A stretch of DNA of 64,000 bases. Source: Eucalyptus grandis (taxonomy: Eukaryota; Streptophyta; Magnoliopsida; Myrtales; Myrtaceae). Made by a program: the position numbers and the translations under genes. Positions 34,664-47,400 of the stretch are shown here, in pieces. How positions within the stretch are numbered: the stretch's first letter is position 1; each line of letters opens with the position of its first letter. Below the pieces are notes generated by a model. The model was given only the letters and a program-made list of their open reading frames with translations. It was not told the origin of the DNA and made no database searches. Location: assembly GCF_016545825.1 (NCBI RefSeq), contig NC_052615.1, positions 30,253,088-30,317,087 of the forward strand, given 5' to 3'.

Positions 34664-37600
34664 TTATTCGGCCTCAACTAGGAGATCAACCACCATTGTT
34701 GGTTCATCACTACAGGGTCCACCAATACCCCTAGAAGCCACCGATCCCGCTTCGATGTTGATATTTGTGCCGTCGCCAACCGACCACCGTAGATTAGAAG
34801 TATAATCTCCCTTCCTAACGCAGCTTTTGCCGACCCCAAGAAGGGCTAATTCCTTTCCTAGCATAGCTAAAGTCTTGTGTAGGAAAATAGATTGCCTTAA
34901 GTAGTTGGCTCCATAGTGAGGACGGCTGTTGGATGAGACAGCCATGCTTGTTTACTCCAACATGGCTTTGTTGAAACGTCAAATCCCGAAAGCCTAGTCC
35001 TCCCTTCGCCTTAGGCTCTTTCAACACAGCCCATTGTTTCCAATGTATCCTCGTTTTTCGACAATCATTCTACCACCAGAATCTAGCAACTGTTTTTCAA
35101 TAGATTTACTGATGGATATTGGGATTTTAAAAACATACATTGCATATCGGGAATGGCCTGCACAATAGTTTTAATAAGGACTTCCTTGCCACCCTTTGAG
35201 ATTAGATTCTCCTTCCGCCCTCCATTTTAGAGTTCACCTTACCCAAGATCCAAGAAAGAGCTCTTTTTTTGATCGGCCTCAATCGAGGGGATGCCTAAAT
35301 ATCTACCCATTCGTTCCAAAGACAGTGTATTTTGAGCTCACTAGCCAAAGTTGGCTTTAAGATAGTTTGGGCAAATCCTTACCGAGGAAGATACCAGACT
35401 TGTTTCGATTGATGGACTCGACCTGAAGCTAAAACAATATTGAGACATAATACTTGCTAGGGTATGGCAAGTCAAATAGGGGTGCCATTTACAAAAGAAT
35501 ATATCATCGTCCAAAGAACAAATGAGAGAGAGTAGGACTAAAACTCGTTAAGTTTAACACCTTTGAGCTGTCCCATGTCGATGGCTCGATGAATGAGTGG
35601 ATAATAGATTCGTCAATAGATGAAAAGATAAGGGGATAAAGGATCCCTTGATGAATACCTCTAGAAGGGTGAAAATAATCCAACCGTTGACCATTAAACT
35701 TGATACCGATAGATATAGTTGATATGCATTGAAAATCCACTGAACCCATTGGGGATGGAAGCCAATCTTTTTGTAGGTAGGCCATCAAGAGTCCCAATTC
35801 TACTGCCGAAAGCTTTCTGCATATCCATACGAATGATTGCCGGAAGTGACGCTGACGTTTTCTTGTTTTTTTTTTTTTTTATCTAATGGATAATCTCCGG
35901 ACCACTCAGAATATTGTCCTGAATTTGACGCCCACTAACAAATGCCGATTGTTCGTGAAATCGGTTGTGGCAATAGAGGTTTCAAACATTAGCTAGGACT
36001 CGAAATGATCTTATAGGCGAAATTGCATAAACTAATAGGGCGGTAGTGGTCGAGACTCTATGGGAGGGGGATCTTTGGTACTAAGGTAACAAATGCAGTT
36101 GAAAGCCAAGGGGCATTTACCGGGAAAGGAAAAGCTGACCTGGAATTGAACACTACATCCTCAAGAGTATCCTAGTTGGATTGATAAAATAGTCCATTGA
36201 GGCCATCCCGGCCAGGGCCTTGTTCCGTTCTAGCCGAAAGGTGGCTGCACGGACTTCGGCCTTAAGTAACCGTGGGCGGTGAGAGCCATATTCATTTGTG
36301 GGTGACTAGCAGGGGCTTTGGTCGAGGATTGACCATAATCACGAAACCAACCGATTGATATAGGTTTGAGAAATAAAGTTGAGTCTTGTCCTTTAATATA
36401 GTTTCATCTCTAACCCAAACCGTGTGCCTCATCGAGTAACATTGTAATACGATTATGCTACCTTCTTTGGATGGTTGTGGCGTGGAAGAACTTAGTATTT
36501 TTTGTCGCCCCATTTCAACCATTTGATTCGCGAACGCACAGCCCTAACCTCTTCTTGTTGCCAAAGTCATGAATTTCTGATTTAATTGTTGTTACTTCGT
36601 GTCCTGTCATAGGGAATATCCAGTTGGTTGTGATCTGTTGAAGTTTATATTGCAGGTGTACATTCTCTTGTTAGCATTTGAGAAGGTCCGGCGGCTCCAC
36701 GAGAAAAGTGCGAGACCGACCTTTTTAAGAGGTATGGTAAATCATGATGTGCATTGGTTGGTTGCTGCAAAACATTGGAAATAACCTTGCTACGGCTGTG
36801 TTGTAGCCAAAAGGCTTCAAAAATGAAAGGCGGGCCTCGCCCGGCTGGGAAGCTTCTGATCTTAGGGAGCGGGCCGTGATTAGAACCCACTGGAAGAGCA
36901 CCGACAACAAGATCCGAGAAAGCTATTCTCCACTTAAAGTTGCAGCGAGATCTGTCCAAACGCTCCTTGATACTTGTCTTCGCCTTGACGGTTATTTATC
37001 CAGGTAAATGCACAGCCTTTGCTCTCCATATCAATCAAGGAGCAAAGTCATGTAATACCTCGCGAAAAGAGGACATACAATGAAAATCAGCTAACTTTTT
37101 TTCCTAACTTTCTCCCAGTGGTAAGTAACTTCGTTGAAATCCCCTACACAGAGCCACGGTAAAGAGTTAGTTAATGCAATCCGTCGAAGAACTTCCCGTA
37201 ACCGCTGCCGAAGCCGAAACATCACGGCGCATGGATACATTGTGATACGAGTAGGTATATGGTTCCCCAAGTCGGTGCAAAACAGCTCGATAAAGTCGGG
37301 ATCCGAATGAACTATGCTGATATTGAGGTGAGCATGCCAAAAGATAGCTAAACCCCGCTAGACCAATAAGGTTAACCAAAAGGAGTGAGGAAATTTAAGC
37401 TATTTCTGAATTTTTGATAACTTTGCAGACCATTCTTTGTCTCCATTAAAAACAGGAGATTCGGTCGTTCTCGAGCCAAGGGGCGAGGGCAAGCCACCTC
37501 AGCCCTTGTACTTTGCTTGTCAGCAATAAGTAAGGGAGTGTCACATAGCTGTGTTGGGCCAGCTACTAGCGCCTGAGTTCGATCTTCTTCGATGCCAAGC

Positions 37601-37700
37601 ACAGGTGTGTCCATCAGGTTTGCTTCATCCAAGTCATACAACAAGAAACTTTTTGTCATAATGCGTATATTGTTTCGTTTTAGCAGCGCCATAATAGGTA
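34664..37700 (-). pseudogene. LINE ORF2: endonuclease and reverse transcriptase, broken
   Basis: Scattered frames spell out the domain order. The endonuclease part shows PNLLFLMETKN (about 37450), GDFNEVTYHWEK (about 37110) and CAFTWINNREGE (about 37000). The reverse transcriptase shows GIHQG (about 35635), a degenerate catalytic motif LDDDIFFC (about 35500) and KGGLGFRDL (about 35000). Many frameshifts and stops separate them, so no functional polypeptide is encoded as written. Confidence 0.8.
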
Positions 37701-37807
37701 TCGTTTTTGAATTCTTGATTTTCCGGGGGTCCGAGTATCCATATAAGGAAGCCGAGGTCCCTTCATTTTAACCTGAAGCATGTATCAAAGTCAGTATGAG
37801 TAGGAAT

Positions 37808-38640
37808 TTAATCCATATATTCCATCTCGAGAATGCAATTGGTTTGTCCCGTATGGACATGGGATGTTGGAGAAACCGGAAGGTGGACCATGGCCGTGGT
37901 GGTGCGGCCGGGGAGGCAAAGGAGGAGCGATCGCCACTGTGATGCAGGTGTCTCGAGTACGAGATTCTTCAGGTGCTGGTCTAATATAGCATGAGGTGCA
38001 TAGAAAGATTGCCAAAAAGGACTAGGGTTCTTTAATTTCGGCCTTAAGCCACCGACGATAGACCATAGTATCTCTAGTGTCAAATTTGGGCCGCATCATA
38101 GGGAATGTCCTTGACATTGCATAATGACCCAATCTCCCACAAGAGTAGCAAAAATGCGAAAGACGTCGTATTCGGAAATCCAGCCACAGACAATTTCCCA
38201 AAGAACACGAATCGCTTACCCGTTCTAAGAGGGTCTTGTAGAGTTAACTCAACCCAAACACGACTTTGCTCTAGCAAGAGGTCCCTCCTTAGTGTCAATA
38301 CCTGGACTTCTAGACCCGACCAATATCTTGCACAACCTTGGTTACCGGGCTTTTAGTGGTCCATTCCAAAGGCAAAGGAAAATTTGTATCCAAAAGCGCG
38401 GGTTGAAAAATCATAACAATGTAGAGGGGCATTGGGCTGCCATGGCTTAAGAATAAAGAGATGACTTGAAAAAAAGCCAAGGCCCACCATCCGAGAACAT
38501 GCTTTTTATCAGCGGCCGGCTGAAACTTGACGACATATAGACCACCCTCGGGTGAGTAAATTCAACTCGCTCGCCTTGCCCCCGTTTTTTTTATAGTAGT
38601 CTGGAAAGCAGGGAAATTGATGTACTGATTAGAAAGGATC
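37808..38640 (-). pseudogene. LINE ORF1 (gag-like, DUF4283) remnant
   Basis: On the minus strand the segments SDGGPWLFF, LKPWQPNAPLHCYDFS and SRVWVELTLQDPLRTGKRF match the usual order of DUF4283 nucleic-acid-binding proteins in plant LINE ORF1. Frames shift several times. The 5' leader lies at about 38650-39286. Confidence 0.6.
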
Positions 38641-39286
38641 ATTCCAACTAAAGATAAACTGCATTCTTCCAACTATTCAGGAGGTGGTGCCTCATCCCAT
38701 TCATCGATGTTCCTCTCGCTTGTAAGCCTACCCGGCCGGGAGCACAGGGCTCTAGTCACACGTAATCGTGACCGTTTCGGAGGCCATCAAGTCTTTCAAA
38801 ACAGCGTCCACAAACCCAGCCGAGGGAAGACTACCAAGATGCAGTACATCTAGAGTAGCCGAAAGTTGTTGTGTCCCGACATGCCAAATTCAAGTCAAAG
38901 AAGACATCTAGAAGTACGAAGAGAACGGAGGAGAGGAATCGTACCGTGTACGAAGAGAGAGAACGTCGAGGAATCGCATAAGAAACAGAGACCTTGTTCA
39001 AGTGGGAAATGCGCAATTAGGAGCGATGAGAGAAGAGGCCATCGGTAATTCCAAGAGGAAAAGGACATGCGTACGATTCTTCGGAAAAACCAGTGAAGAC
39101 CGAATCCAAAACCCTTAAGAAAGGAAAAGATGATGAAGATGCAAGGAAGGATGGTAGATATTGAAGTTAGGGTTAGGTTGTAGAAGCCATAACTAAACAC
39201 ACGGTTTAGAATTCTCTGCATGTCGAGAGGAGATAGTCGCATTTCCCGAGAGGTGGTTATATGCTTGCATAATTTCAATCAAATCC

Positions 39287-39301
39287 AATTGCCGTATGAT
39301 T
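39287..39301. repeat. target site duplication of LINE, right copy
   Basis: AATTGCCGTATGATT, identical to 33429-33443. It marks the 5' border of the LINE. Confidence 0.9.
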
Positions 39302-39489
39302 GAATACTCAATACTTTAGCAAATCAAATTAGGTATAACATATTATTTGCATGCCTATATCGGTCTCTACCAAATTGTTTTTGACTTAGGATTGCTAAGG
39401 GTTTAAGCATACTTGTCATCTTCGTAGAAAACTTCCGCCATCACATTGCGCATGAGCTTGCACCTGTAGTATGCTTGTGTGGTTGCTTA

Positions 39490-40816
39490 GGATGCGTTTG
39501 GTAACCATTCTGTTTCCAGAACAATTTCTGATCAGAAATAATTTTTTTGATTCTATTTCTGAGAACAATTTCTAAGTAAAAAGAATGCGTTTGGTAACCG
39601 CACAAAAAATTTCTGATTCTCGACTAGAAAAAAAGAATAGAAATACGTTTGGTAATTGCATAAAATTTCTATTCCAATACTTTTTCAATTACCTTTTAGA
39701 TAAGTGTAAATTTGATATTGAATTCTCATAAACCACTCACCGATATAATTGTCTTCTTAAGAGTAAAGAAATCATATTATATTTTATTATATTTTCAATT
39801 TCAAAGAATTCGAATTTAGAATTCTATTCCATTCTAAAATTCTATCAAATCATAGAAATTTATTGATTAATTATATATATACTAAGTAATAAAAATATTA
39901 ACTAATCAAATTTTTATTAAATAGTAAATAATAAACTATAGTAGAAACTATAAATATAAATACTAAATAATAAATTAAAATAGAAAATTAAATATGTATT
40001 CTATTTATAGCAAAATTTAAATTCCTACTTCAAATCATTTTTTTTATATTTTTCCCTGTTTTTTTCCTGTTTTTTTCCTTTCTTTCTCCCATTCTTCTTC
40101 TTCTTCTCCTTCTTCAAGGTGGCCGGTTGCGGGCCTGGGGGATGATTGGCGACCGGCTAGATGAGGGCCAAAGTGACCTCATCGGAGGCGCCGCTGCCAG
40201 CCTAGGTGAGGCTCGGCCGAGGCCTTGGCCGGGAGAGCAGCCTCGCCTAGATCCTGGTGAGGCCAAGCTCGCCTAGCCGTCGGGCGAGGCTCAACCTTGT
40301 TGGGCCACCACAAGGTCGGCCTTGCCTTGGCTAGGTGATGCTGACCTCACGGTGCCCCGGTAAGGTCGAGCCACGGCGGCCAGGCGACCTTGGCCTCACC
40401 AGATCTAGGCGCAGGGTCGAGCCTCACCGGGTGGCCGGGCGAGCTCGCGAGCTCGCCAGGCCTTGCCGGACCTCACCTTGGCTTATGAGTTTTCGGGCGG
40501 GCGATCGGCGGCGGTGGACGGTGGCGGATGTCAATGGCAGCGGTAGCAACACTTGAAAAACAAGGGAGAGGGAAGAAGAACAAGAAAAAGAAGAGGAAAA
40601 AAAAAATAGGTTGACTTGATTCCAGAATTGTTCTAGGGAACAAAGAATCAACTTTTTTTTGATTCTCGATTTTTGTTCCAAATCTACTTTCAGGAACAAA
40701 AATAGAAATTTGTTCATGAGAACAAAATTTTTACTAAAAGCAATTCTATTCCAAATCTACTTTTGGGAACAAAAGAAAAGAAACAAGAATTGTTTGGCAA
40801 CTTGCCAAACAGACCC
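39490..40816. mobile_element. PIF/Harbinger-like MITE with GC-rich core, TTA target duplication
   Basis: The terminal inverted repeats are GGATGCGTTTGGTAACC on the left and, read inverted, GGGTCTGTTTGGCAAG on the right. The flanks are TTA at 39487-39489 and TTA at 40817-40819, the 3-bp duplication typical of PIF/Harbinger. AT-rich arms enclose a GC-rich low-complexity core (about 40120-40560). The core border words cttcttcttctcc..ggtggccggttgcgg and ggcgggcgat..ggcggtggacgg recur, inverted, in the element at 54493-55265, so both belong to one family. No transposase is encoded. Confidence 0.75.
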
Positions 40817-40923
40817 TTATTTATTTGTTCCTCGCTCTTCAACTTCACATGCATTCCGCAAACCATGTCATTCAAGTTTGCATGTTTTAAAAGGATTATT
40901 AAAAGTTTAACACATTGCTAAGT

Positions 40924-43900
40924 TGTGGCACCCGAGAATTCTCGACAACCTCGGATATGCGATGACCGTGACTGATTATGGAAGTACGGTCGAATGGTGT
41001 TGTTGGCACCATGTGTGAACCTCGTTTATTTCATTAATGGACCGATACCTCACGTTTAGAAAAATAGTCTGATTGTGGGATAGACTAGAGTATTGTCGGG
41101 CCTCTTTACATAAGGTTATTAGTGAGACCAATCTCACCCATATTTTGTCGATCTTAGAAAAGAAAAAAAAAAATGAATGATGAAACGTCATGGATTGACG
41201 AAGCTACTATTGGAATTCGTCATCGTTAGTACTACATTCAACCTTATTGAGTTGTGCAAATTGCTTTGATGACACTACACAATTGAACCACCAAAATGTA
41301 TACGAAATGAGAGGAAAATTTTGGACTTTCTATTAATTAAAATTTGAGCCGAAGAAATTGAATTCAGCCGTGCATGAGGGACATGCACACCCATGCGGAA
41401 AAGGAGGAATCGTCCGCGCCAAAAAGCTGCCCCAACTCTCTCTCCATTTGGTCGACACCCTTTGTCAACTATGAGAGGAAAAATTTCTGACCATTGATGC
41501 CACGTTGCTTTCTCACGGTCGGCCAGCAAATTGGGATTAAGAAAAGAATTAATCAAATGGCTGAAGACACGTTGCAAGGAGGAGCAAGGTGTCGAAGGAA
41601 GAAATGCATGCTGACACGTACGAATTCAGCTGCCCTTCATGCGGCCAAACCATGGAAAAACTCCCTCTGACCGGTTTTAAGTAAAACCAGCGGCCATGGT
41701 AAATGGTAATCGAGAAGCAAGGCCAGAGGAGGCCACGTTGCTTCGTGTGAAGCAACCAGCGAAGGCCAAGAAAACCCACCTGGAGACACGCTTCTTCCAC
41801 CTGTCCTCCATGCATGCATCCACCGAAAATCCCCTCTTTGTTGGCTGGTTTTTAGCAAAACCAGCAGCTAATCTGCTCGTGTAAGTGAACTAAAGAGAGT
41901 GACCGAGCAGAACCGAGAGAGAGAGAGAGAGATATCGAGCGAGGAAATTCGCGAGTGAGCAGCAGGTGGGTGAACGGCGAAGAGGAAGAAGGGACCACCT
42001 TCTGCCGTGCCGAGCTGCCGCTGCCTCGCCACCGGTTCCCGCTTGCCGACCAGTCCCGCCACCCCGAACCTCCATTTTCGGACAGCCAATGAGTGAGAGA
42101 GTTTAAGGCAAGTAGAAGTTCTTCAACCTATGTTTTCTTGCTGTTTTATCTAGTGAAGAGTGGGTAGATGTGGAGAAATGTGAGATTTGAGCTGCATGTT
42201 GTTTGTGATGAATGAGATGAAGCTGGCCGAGGTATTGAGCAAGTTTCTGGTGGATTTTGCTTTTAAATTGAAATGAGAACTCAAGGATTTAGCTATGGTG
42301 AATTTTTGAGAAGTAAAGAGGCTGTATTGTGGTGTAACGTGCTTCTAAATCTTGGCTGTAGTTGGATACCGAAACTCAAAGTATAGAAGAGTCCTCTTTA
42401 GGCTAGTAAACTGTTTTCGCAAGAACAGCATGACCACCAGTGATTTCTCGATTTTTCTGAATTTTCTAGCCAAAATATGATTTCGAAGTCTTAAAAAAAG
42501 TTGGAGAGCACATCTGTGATAGTAACATATAAAAAATTAGCATAAATGGACAAGATTTGGCCGACTAAATGATTTTCATACGGAAATGCTAAATCTGGAA
42601 ATTTTACAGAAACTGTAGCAAGAAATACCGAAGTTTTTACTCTCGATGTGTATGGAATTTGACTTTGTGCTCTTCATGAAATTTGTTCCTTTAGGTCTCA
42701 TTGATAATGTTTCAAAATTTCGTAATTTTCTGAGTCCATTTAGTATTTATTTCAAAAATTTCTACCAGAACTGTGCATTGTAAAAAATTGGACTATTCTG
42801 CTCTGAATTTTACAAAAGTATCCGAAAGTGAAGGTATTTGAATGGCTATGTGGATATGATGGTAATGGCTGTAAATATTTGTGCAATATTGAGATGTGAT
42901 AGAGAGTCCATGAGACGCTCTTGTTTTAGCATTTGAGAATATTTTTGTGAATTAAAATGCTAAATTGTTACCGTTGAACCCTTGGGTCAACATGCCCCGG
43001 AGTCGGGATGCCCAAAGGTTCGGAATGAGTCGATGCCCTTTGGATGCCTGGTTGTATTATGAATACATGCCCAGAGGTTTTCCGGGAGTGTCGGGATGCC
43101 CGGTTGTATTATGACATGCCCGGAGGGTGAGGGGTTGTATTATGATGCATGCCGGAGGTTAGGGTAACATGTCTATGGTCCCCGGTGATTCCTCGTGATG
43201 CCTTTGCAAGATGCCTTGAGGTTCGAATAGTCGATGCCCTTTGGATGCCCGATTTGTATTTGAATACATGCCCGGAGGCTTCCGCGATGCCAGGTTGGGT
43301 GCGGAATCCTGCAAGGATGCAAACACTGGTCCTTTGGGGGATGAAACTTTTGAATGATAAAACGGACGATTATATTTTAAGTGTAAGTGTGGTCTGGTTA
43401 TGGGACTAAATTGTATGGCATGGAATGGGACGTGTCATCACAGTTTGGCCCCATGATCGGGACTTGTGTGGCTGGACACGATGCATCTTATTAATTGGAA
43501 ATGCACTAGTCATTTGCATCGAAGAGTTATATGGTTTGATGCATACTCATTCATGGATTGCCTATTTTGTCTACCATACTTGAATCTGGATATTAATAGT
43601 AATGCTTGATATAGCTTGATGAATCTTTTACTGCTGAGTGGTTGTACTCACCCCGTTTGGGGACTAACATTTCAGACTAAACAACATACCTTTGCCGCCA
43701 CCGCCACCAGTAGATGGACCGAGTGGTTGGATATGGCCGCCGAGGAGGAGGACAGCAGATGAAGGAACTTTTGGACGCCGACACGATCGATGGACTTTAA
43801 GTATATGGCTTGTTGGAAGAGATGTCGGTCATCTTTTTGAAATATAGCCAAGTATAGAAAGACTATGGCATTTTGATGTATCAACTAATGATGTCCATCA

Positions 43901-44068
43901 AGTTATGTAAATAAAAGTATACGGTTTTAACTTATATAAAATGTTTAGTTGGTGTGCATCGTTTTCTGAATATAGGGAAGGAGTTGATGGATGTGCTTCT
44001 GTTTTATGAATTGCGTAAGGACCTATCAATATATATATAAACCCCCATGGTTGTATGGACCCGTTGCA
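40924..44068 (+). mobile_element. long LTR-like block, forward orientation (Gypsy type inferred)
   Basis: The block begins TGTGGCACCC and ends near ttgca. A degraded primer-binding-like sequence (tggtattagag, compare the common tggtatcagagc) follows at 44076. It contains a GC-rich leader-like stretch with a GA run (41914-41932) and a minisatellite near 42980-43290. The phrase ctgagtggttgtactcaccccgtt (43636-43659) is frequent in long plant Gypsy (Tekay/Del-type) LTRs. No internal coding region follows, so the element is heavily deleted. Borders are tentative. Confidence 0.45.
42980..43290. repeat. minisatellite with ggatgcccggttgtattatga-like units
   Basis: Several irregular units repeat the words gggatgccc, ggttgtattatga, atacatgcccgg and aggtt. 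They lie inside the forward LTR-like block. Confidence 0.75.
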
Positions 44069-44089
44069 ATTGAAATGGTATTAGAGTAA

Positions 44090-45189
44090 CATGTTAATAG
44101 GGAAAGTGAAAGGTAAGCGAATTGTGGCGACCCTAACGGATCGGGGGCCGTCAAGGTGCCATAAGTATGCCAACATCGTGCAATTATTCGCGCACCTGCA
44201 TGTGGGTATTGTAGGGTTTAGCCCACACCAAACCTTTTCTTTTAAACACACTAAAGAAGGCTTACATTTATAAATTGACCTATTTCCTCCTAACTTTCCT
44301 ATGTAGGATAAGGAAGAACACATTTTGTTTATTTTCAAACAAACTTCCAATAGATAGATTGAAAAGGTCCATTTAAGAGAAAACGAGGAGGACGTGATAT
44401 GATCATTTTTCTTTCTTATAGCTTTAATTAGCCTTTTTAATTATAAAAAAAAATGTGGACATACGTTGTGTTGCAACCCTCGTTTTCGTCAAGGAAAAGG
44501 ACGGATTTAGAGGTAATGCCGAGTTGGGATCAATGCTCCTTAAATGGCTTGGATTTTCCCAAAATTTTACCACAACATTAGGATATTATTCGATTTTAGT
44601 TTCAATCAACCTTATGAAAATTTTAAATGATGATTTGTCACTAATTTATTAGGGTCGGCTAAAAACTAAATGAGACATATAAGTTGGGTCATGACCCTTT
44701 CTTCGCGACACGTTGATATTTTGGAAAAAGGAGGCTGCGGCTGAAGATTCATAATTACGTAGTGCATGGATGATCGCTATGAACTTTGGATTGGTATCAC
44801 GTTGAAATTCGCAGCTATTACAATGCCTTTGCATGGTATTAACGCAATAAAAGATAAAATGCAGTGTCAATCAGTGATTGGATATATTCTTTCTTTTGGA
44901 AAAACGAGACAAAAGTTATCTTATTCATCACTTTGTGTTGCTTCAATTTACGTGTACAGCCACCACTCCGCATCGGAAGAATTTTCCGCATTTGGTACAA
45001 TATTAAAATGGTCATGTGTATGAAGAATATTTACGCTCTGTCTCGGATGGAATTTTGCTGGAAAGTATTTGCAAAAGAACTTATTTTCAGGAAAAAAAGA
45101 TCATTCATTCTAATCGTTTCATTGTATTTTGAAGGTCATTTTCTTAAATATTACAAGTAAATTAAAAATAGACGTTTGAAAAAAAGTGG
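44090..45189. other. non-coding region after the LTR-like block
   Basis: No gene or recognisable retrotransposon coding domain is seen. The stretch tgtggcgaccctaacggatc at 44124-44143 could be another LTR edge but is unsupported. Confidence 0.4.
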
Positions 45190-45475
45190 AGTACAACCTC
45201 AAGTCCTAAGTTTTGGGTTCTTGGAGACTTGGACCCCGATTGCTAGGGATCCAAGCACAGACGTCAAGATCCTAGACTCAGCCTTTAGGGGGACCTGAAC
45301 CTGACCATCGGGGTCCCAATCCAAGCAACCGGATCCGAACTCGGCCGCTAGGTCTCAACGCAGGGTCCAGTGCCCCAGGCCTAACCACTGGAGATTTGGG
45401 GAGGGACACGGGGTCTCAAGCTCGGCCTTGAGGACCCGAACGCGAGGACTGACTAACGAGGCCCATGCACCGAGG
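45190..45475. repeat. GC-rich low-complexity block of diverged short repeats
   Basis: Irregular repeats of ggggtcccaa, ctcggccgctagg and gacccgaac words lie next to the duplicated glutaredoxin segment. The style is that of the GC-rich cores of the MITE-like elements in this window, but no arms were identified. Confidence 0.5.
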
Positions 45476-45673
45476 TCTATCATGAGTTTTCGCCACAACA
45501 ACTCTTTAAAATCTATTTTCATATGTACATCTTTTAACACTCACTCTATATACACCATAAACAACATCCCACATCTTGTTATCCTTTTTCATGCCGATCC
45601 ATCCAGCTAGAAACCTTAAGACCCACTTCCCAAAAAACCCTAACCGGCATCAGCCACAACTGTCCCTACCGAA

Positions 45674-45867
45674 AAGCTGACCGCGGATGAACACGGCGGG
45701 GACCGCTAGGCTGCACCCGCGTCTCACGAGGGCCTGCTCGATCTCCTTTGCCTGTCGGAATCTCGTCTAGGTTGTGGACCGTTGGGTTCCCCCATTTCGT
45801 AAAGAAGCGACTTGATTAAGATCACCACAGGCTTCTCGTAGATCATCTTCGCCACCAGATCCTCCAT
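45674..45867 (-). pseudogene. glutaredoxin pseudogene lacking the CCMC active site
   Basis: This is a duplicate of the ROXY-type gene at 26375-26685. It starts at ATG 45867 with [17 protein letters not shown], then jumps to the segment corresponding to KSLL. The roughly 36 bp that encode the CCMC active site and its neighbours are missing. Additional frameshifts follow (for example in the cccccat stretch). Homology stops at 45674, so the C-terminal third is absent. It cannot encode a working glutaredoxin. Confidence 0.88.
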
Positions 45868-47400
45868 TGAGAAAAAGCTTCGAGATGTCAGGAACTCTAG
45901 AACGTCGACTAAAGTGAATTCCAGAAAGTGGTAATAGCTAAAGAGAGAGCAAAGTGAGCTCTTGAAGGTTGGAATGTGATATTAGGATTTCTTGTGTTGT
46001 GTGGATTGCTTAAGCGCTTCATGAGGGACGCTTATATAGATGTTCATCGTAGGGTTTGGACTTGCATACGAGAGAGAGAGAGAGAGAGAATTTTCTTTAG
46101 ATCTTTGGCTATTTTCACAAGGATTCTTAGGGAACTCTTGATCATTGCAACGTGGATAAGGACTGTTGCATTTGCACTGGAGAACAGAGGCTGCATACAA
46201 ATGAATAAGATTCTTTCCATACGTAACAGAGGCAACGCGTCCTTTGTACGGCTTCACGTTATATCTACTATATCCTTTATTTTCATATTTTCATGGCTTT
46301 TGATATTTGTATGACTATCCTCCATTTTACGGGCAATTTTATTTTTTAAACCGAGTATTTCTTCCATCCTTTAGCAATTAAATCCCATCTCCCCATTATC
46401 TTGTCAACACTAGCTAGGTTCATAATTTGGAACTATTTACTAATCAATTCATGGATACCAAAATGTACTTTATCCTCTCATTTTTTTTCTTTAACTCATT
46501 GTTGAAACAAGTTCTTTTCAACCATGGGAATTTTTTCTGCGTGTCTTTATCTTGGAGGCATCTGCTGAGTTGGTGGATGAAAACTAGGGTTTATCCACTT
46601 GGGGACCTCTTTTCTCTCTCTGAAGATTCTGATTCTGTGTTCGAAAAGAGAATTGAGAAAGACCTGTGATCGTGCGCAAAGGTATACATAAGATGAAAAG
46701 AAGAACAATGTGGTAAAAACAAGTACTCCTTTAGGACAAGAACACCAACCAGATCACATCAGTCTCTACCCTCCATCTTTCCCGAACCTTATGTCCTAAT
46801 AAAGAACAAGATTCTGCCTACAGCGTTATTGACTTTGGAAAAAGTCGAAATGTGTGGCTTTGTCTTAACTAAGGAGGTACAACTCATCATGTGATTGTTA
46901 ACTGACTTGATTTGAACTCGCATATGATCACCGTCAAACTTTGGGACCATATGTTGGTTTTACTAGTCTATCTAACTACTTTGAAAGTCAAGGAACAGCT
47001 TAAATTAAGTTTGATGCAAAGCTTTACAAGGCCTATTTTTAGGCCAAAAGAGCTTGAACAACTAATCACGGCTCTATTTTTCAGCTTAATATATTAGGGT
47101 CATTTGGCCAAACGCCCGCTTGAATGCGGTGTGAGTCAACTTGTAGCTAGAAAACTTTTATTCGATTATTCGTTTCTCGTTTTCAGCCAACTCTTCTTTT
47201 TCGTCGTCTCTTCTAAATATGATTTTTCGAGCAAGCAGCACTAAAGGTTATATAGTTTTCTACAAGACAAGAGATTTGAAGTTTAACTCCTCATGCTTTA
47301 TCATTACTCATTTTGGATTTTCTTTATCCATCATAAGTATTGACTATTTTCGATTCCTTATGTACTACAAGTTGTTCACCATCATACCACACAACTATCT
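45674..47400. repeat. segmental duplication, copy 2
   Basis: This block is a direct copy of 26461-28273, about 19.2 kb away. It contains the glutaredoxin pseudogene, the retained TATA box (near 46035) and the GA run (46070-46089). Alignment ends at acaactatct (47391-47400), exactly where the next LTR-like block starts. Confidence 0.9.

Larger units (their letters stand above)
33444..39286 (-). mobile_element. full-length LINE (plant L1-type), degraded open frames
   Basis: An insertion of 5843 bp lies between perfect 15-bp target duplications. Its 3' end carries a short A-tail (T run at about 33446-33452 on the plus strand). In minus-strand order it holds a gag-like region with DUF4283 features, an AP-type endonuclease, a reverse transcriptase, a zf-RVT/RNase H end and the A-tail. 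Frames are broken by stops and shifts throughout, so it looks inactive. Some breaks may be assembly error. RNase H after the reverse transcriptase is known from plant L1 elements. Confidence 0.9.
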
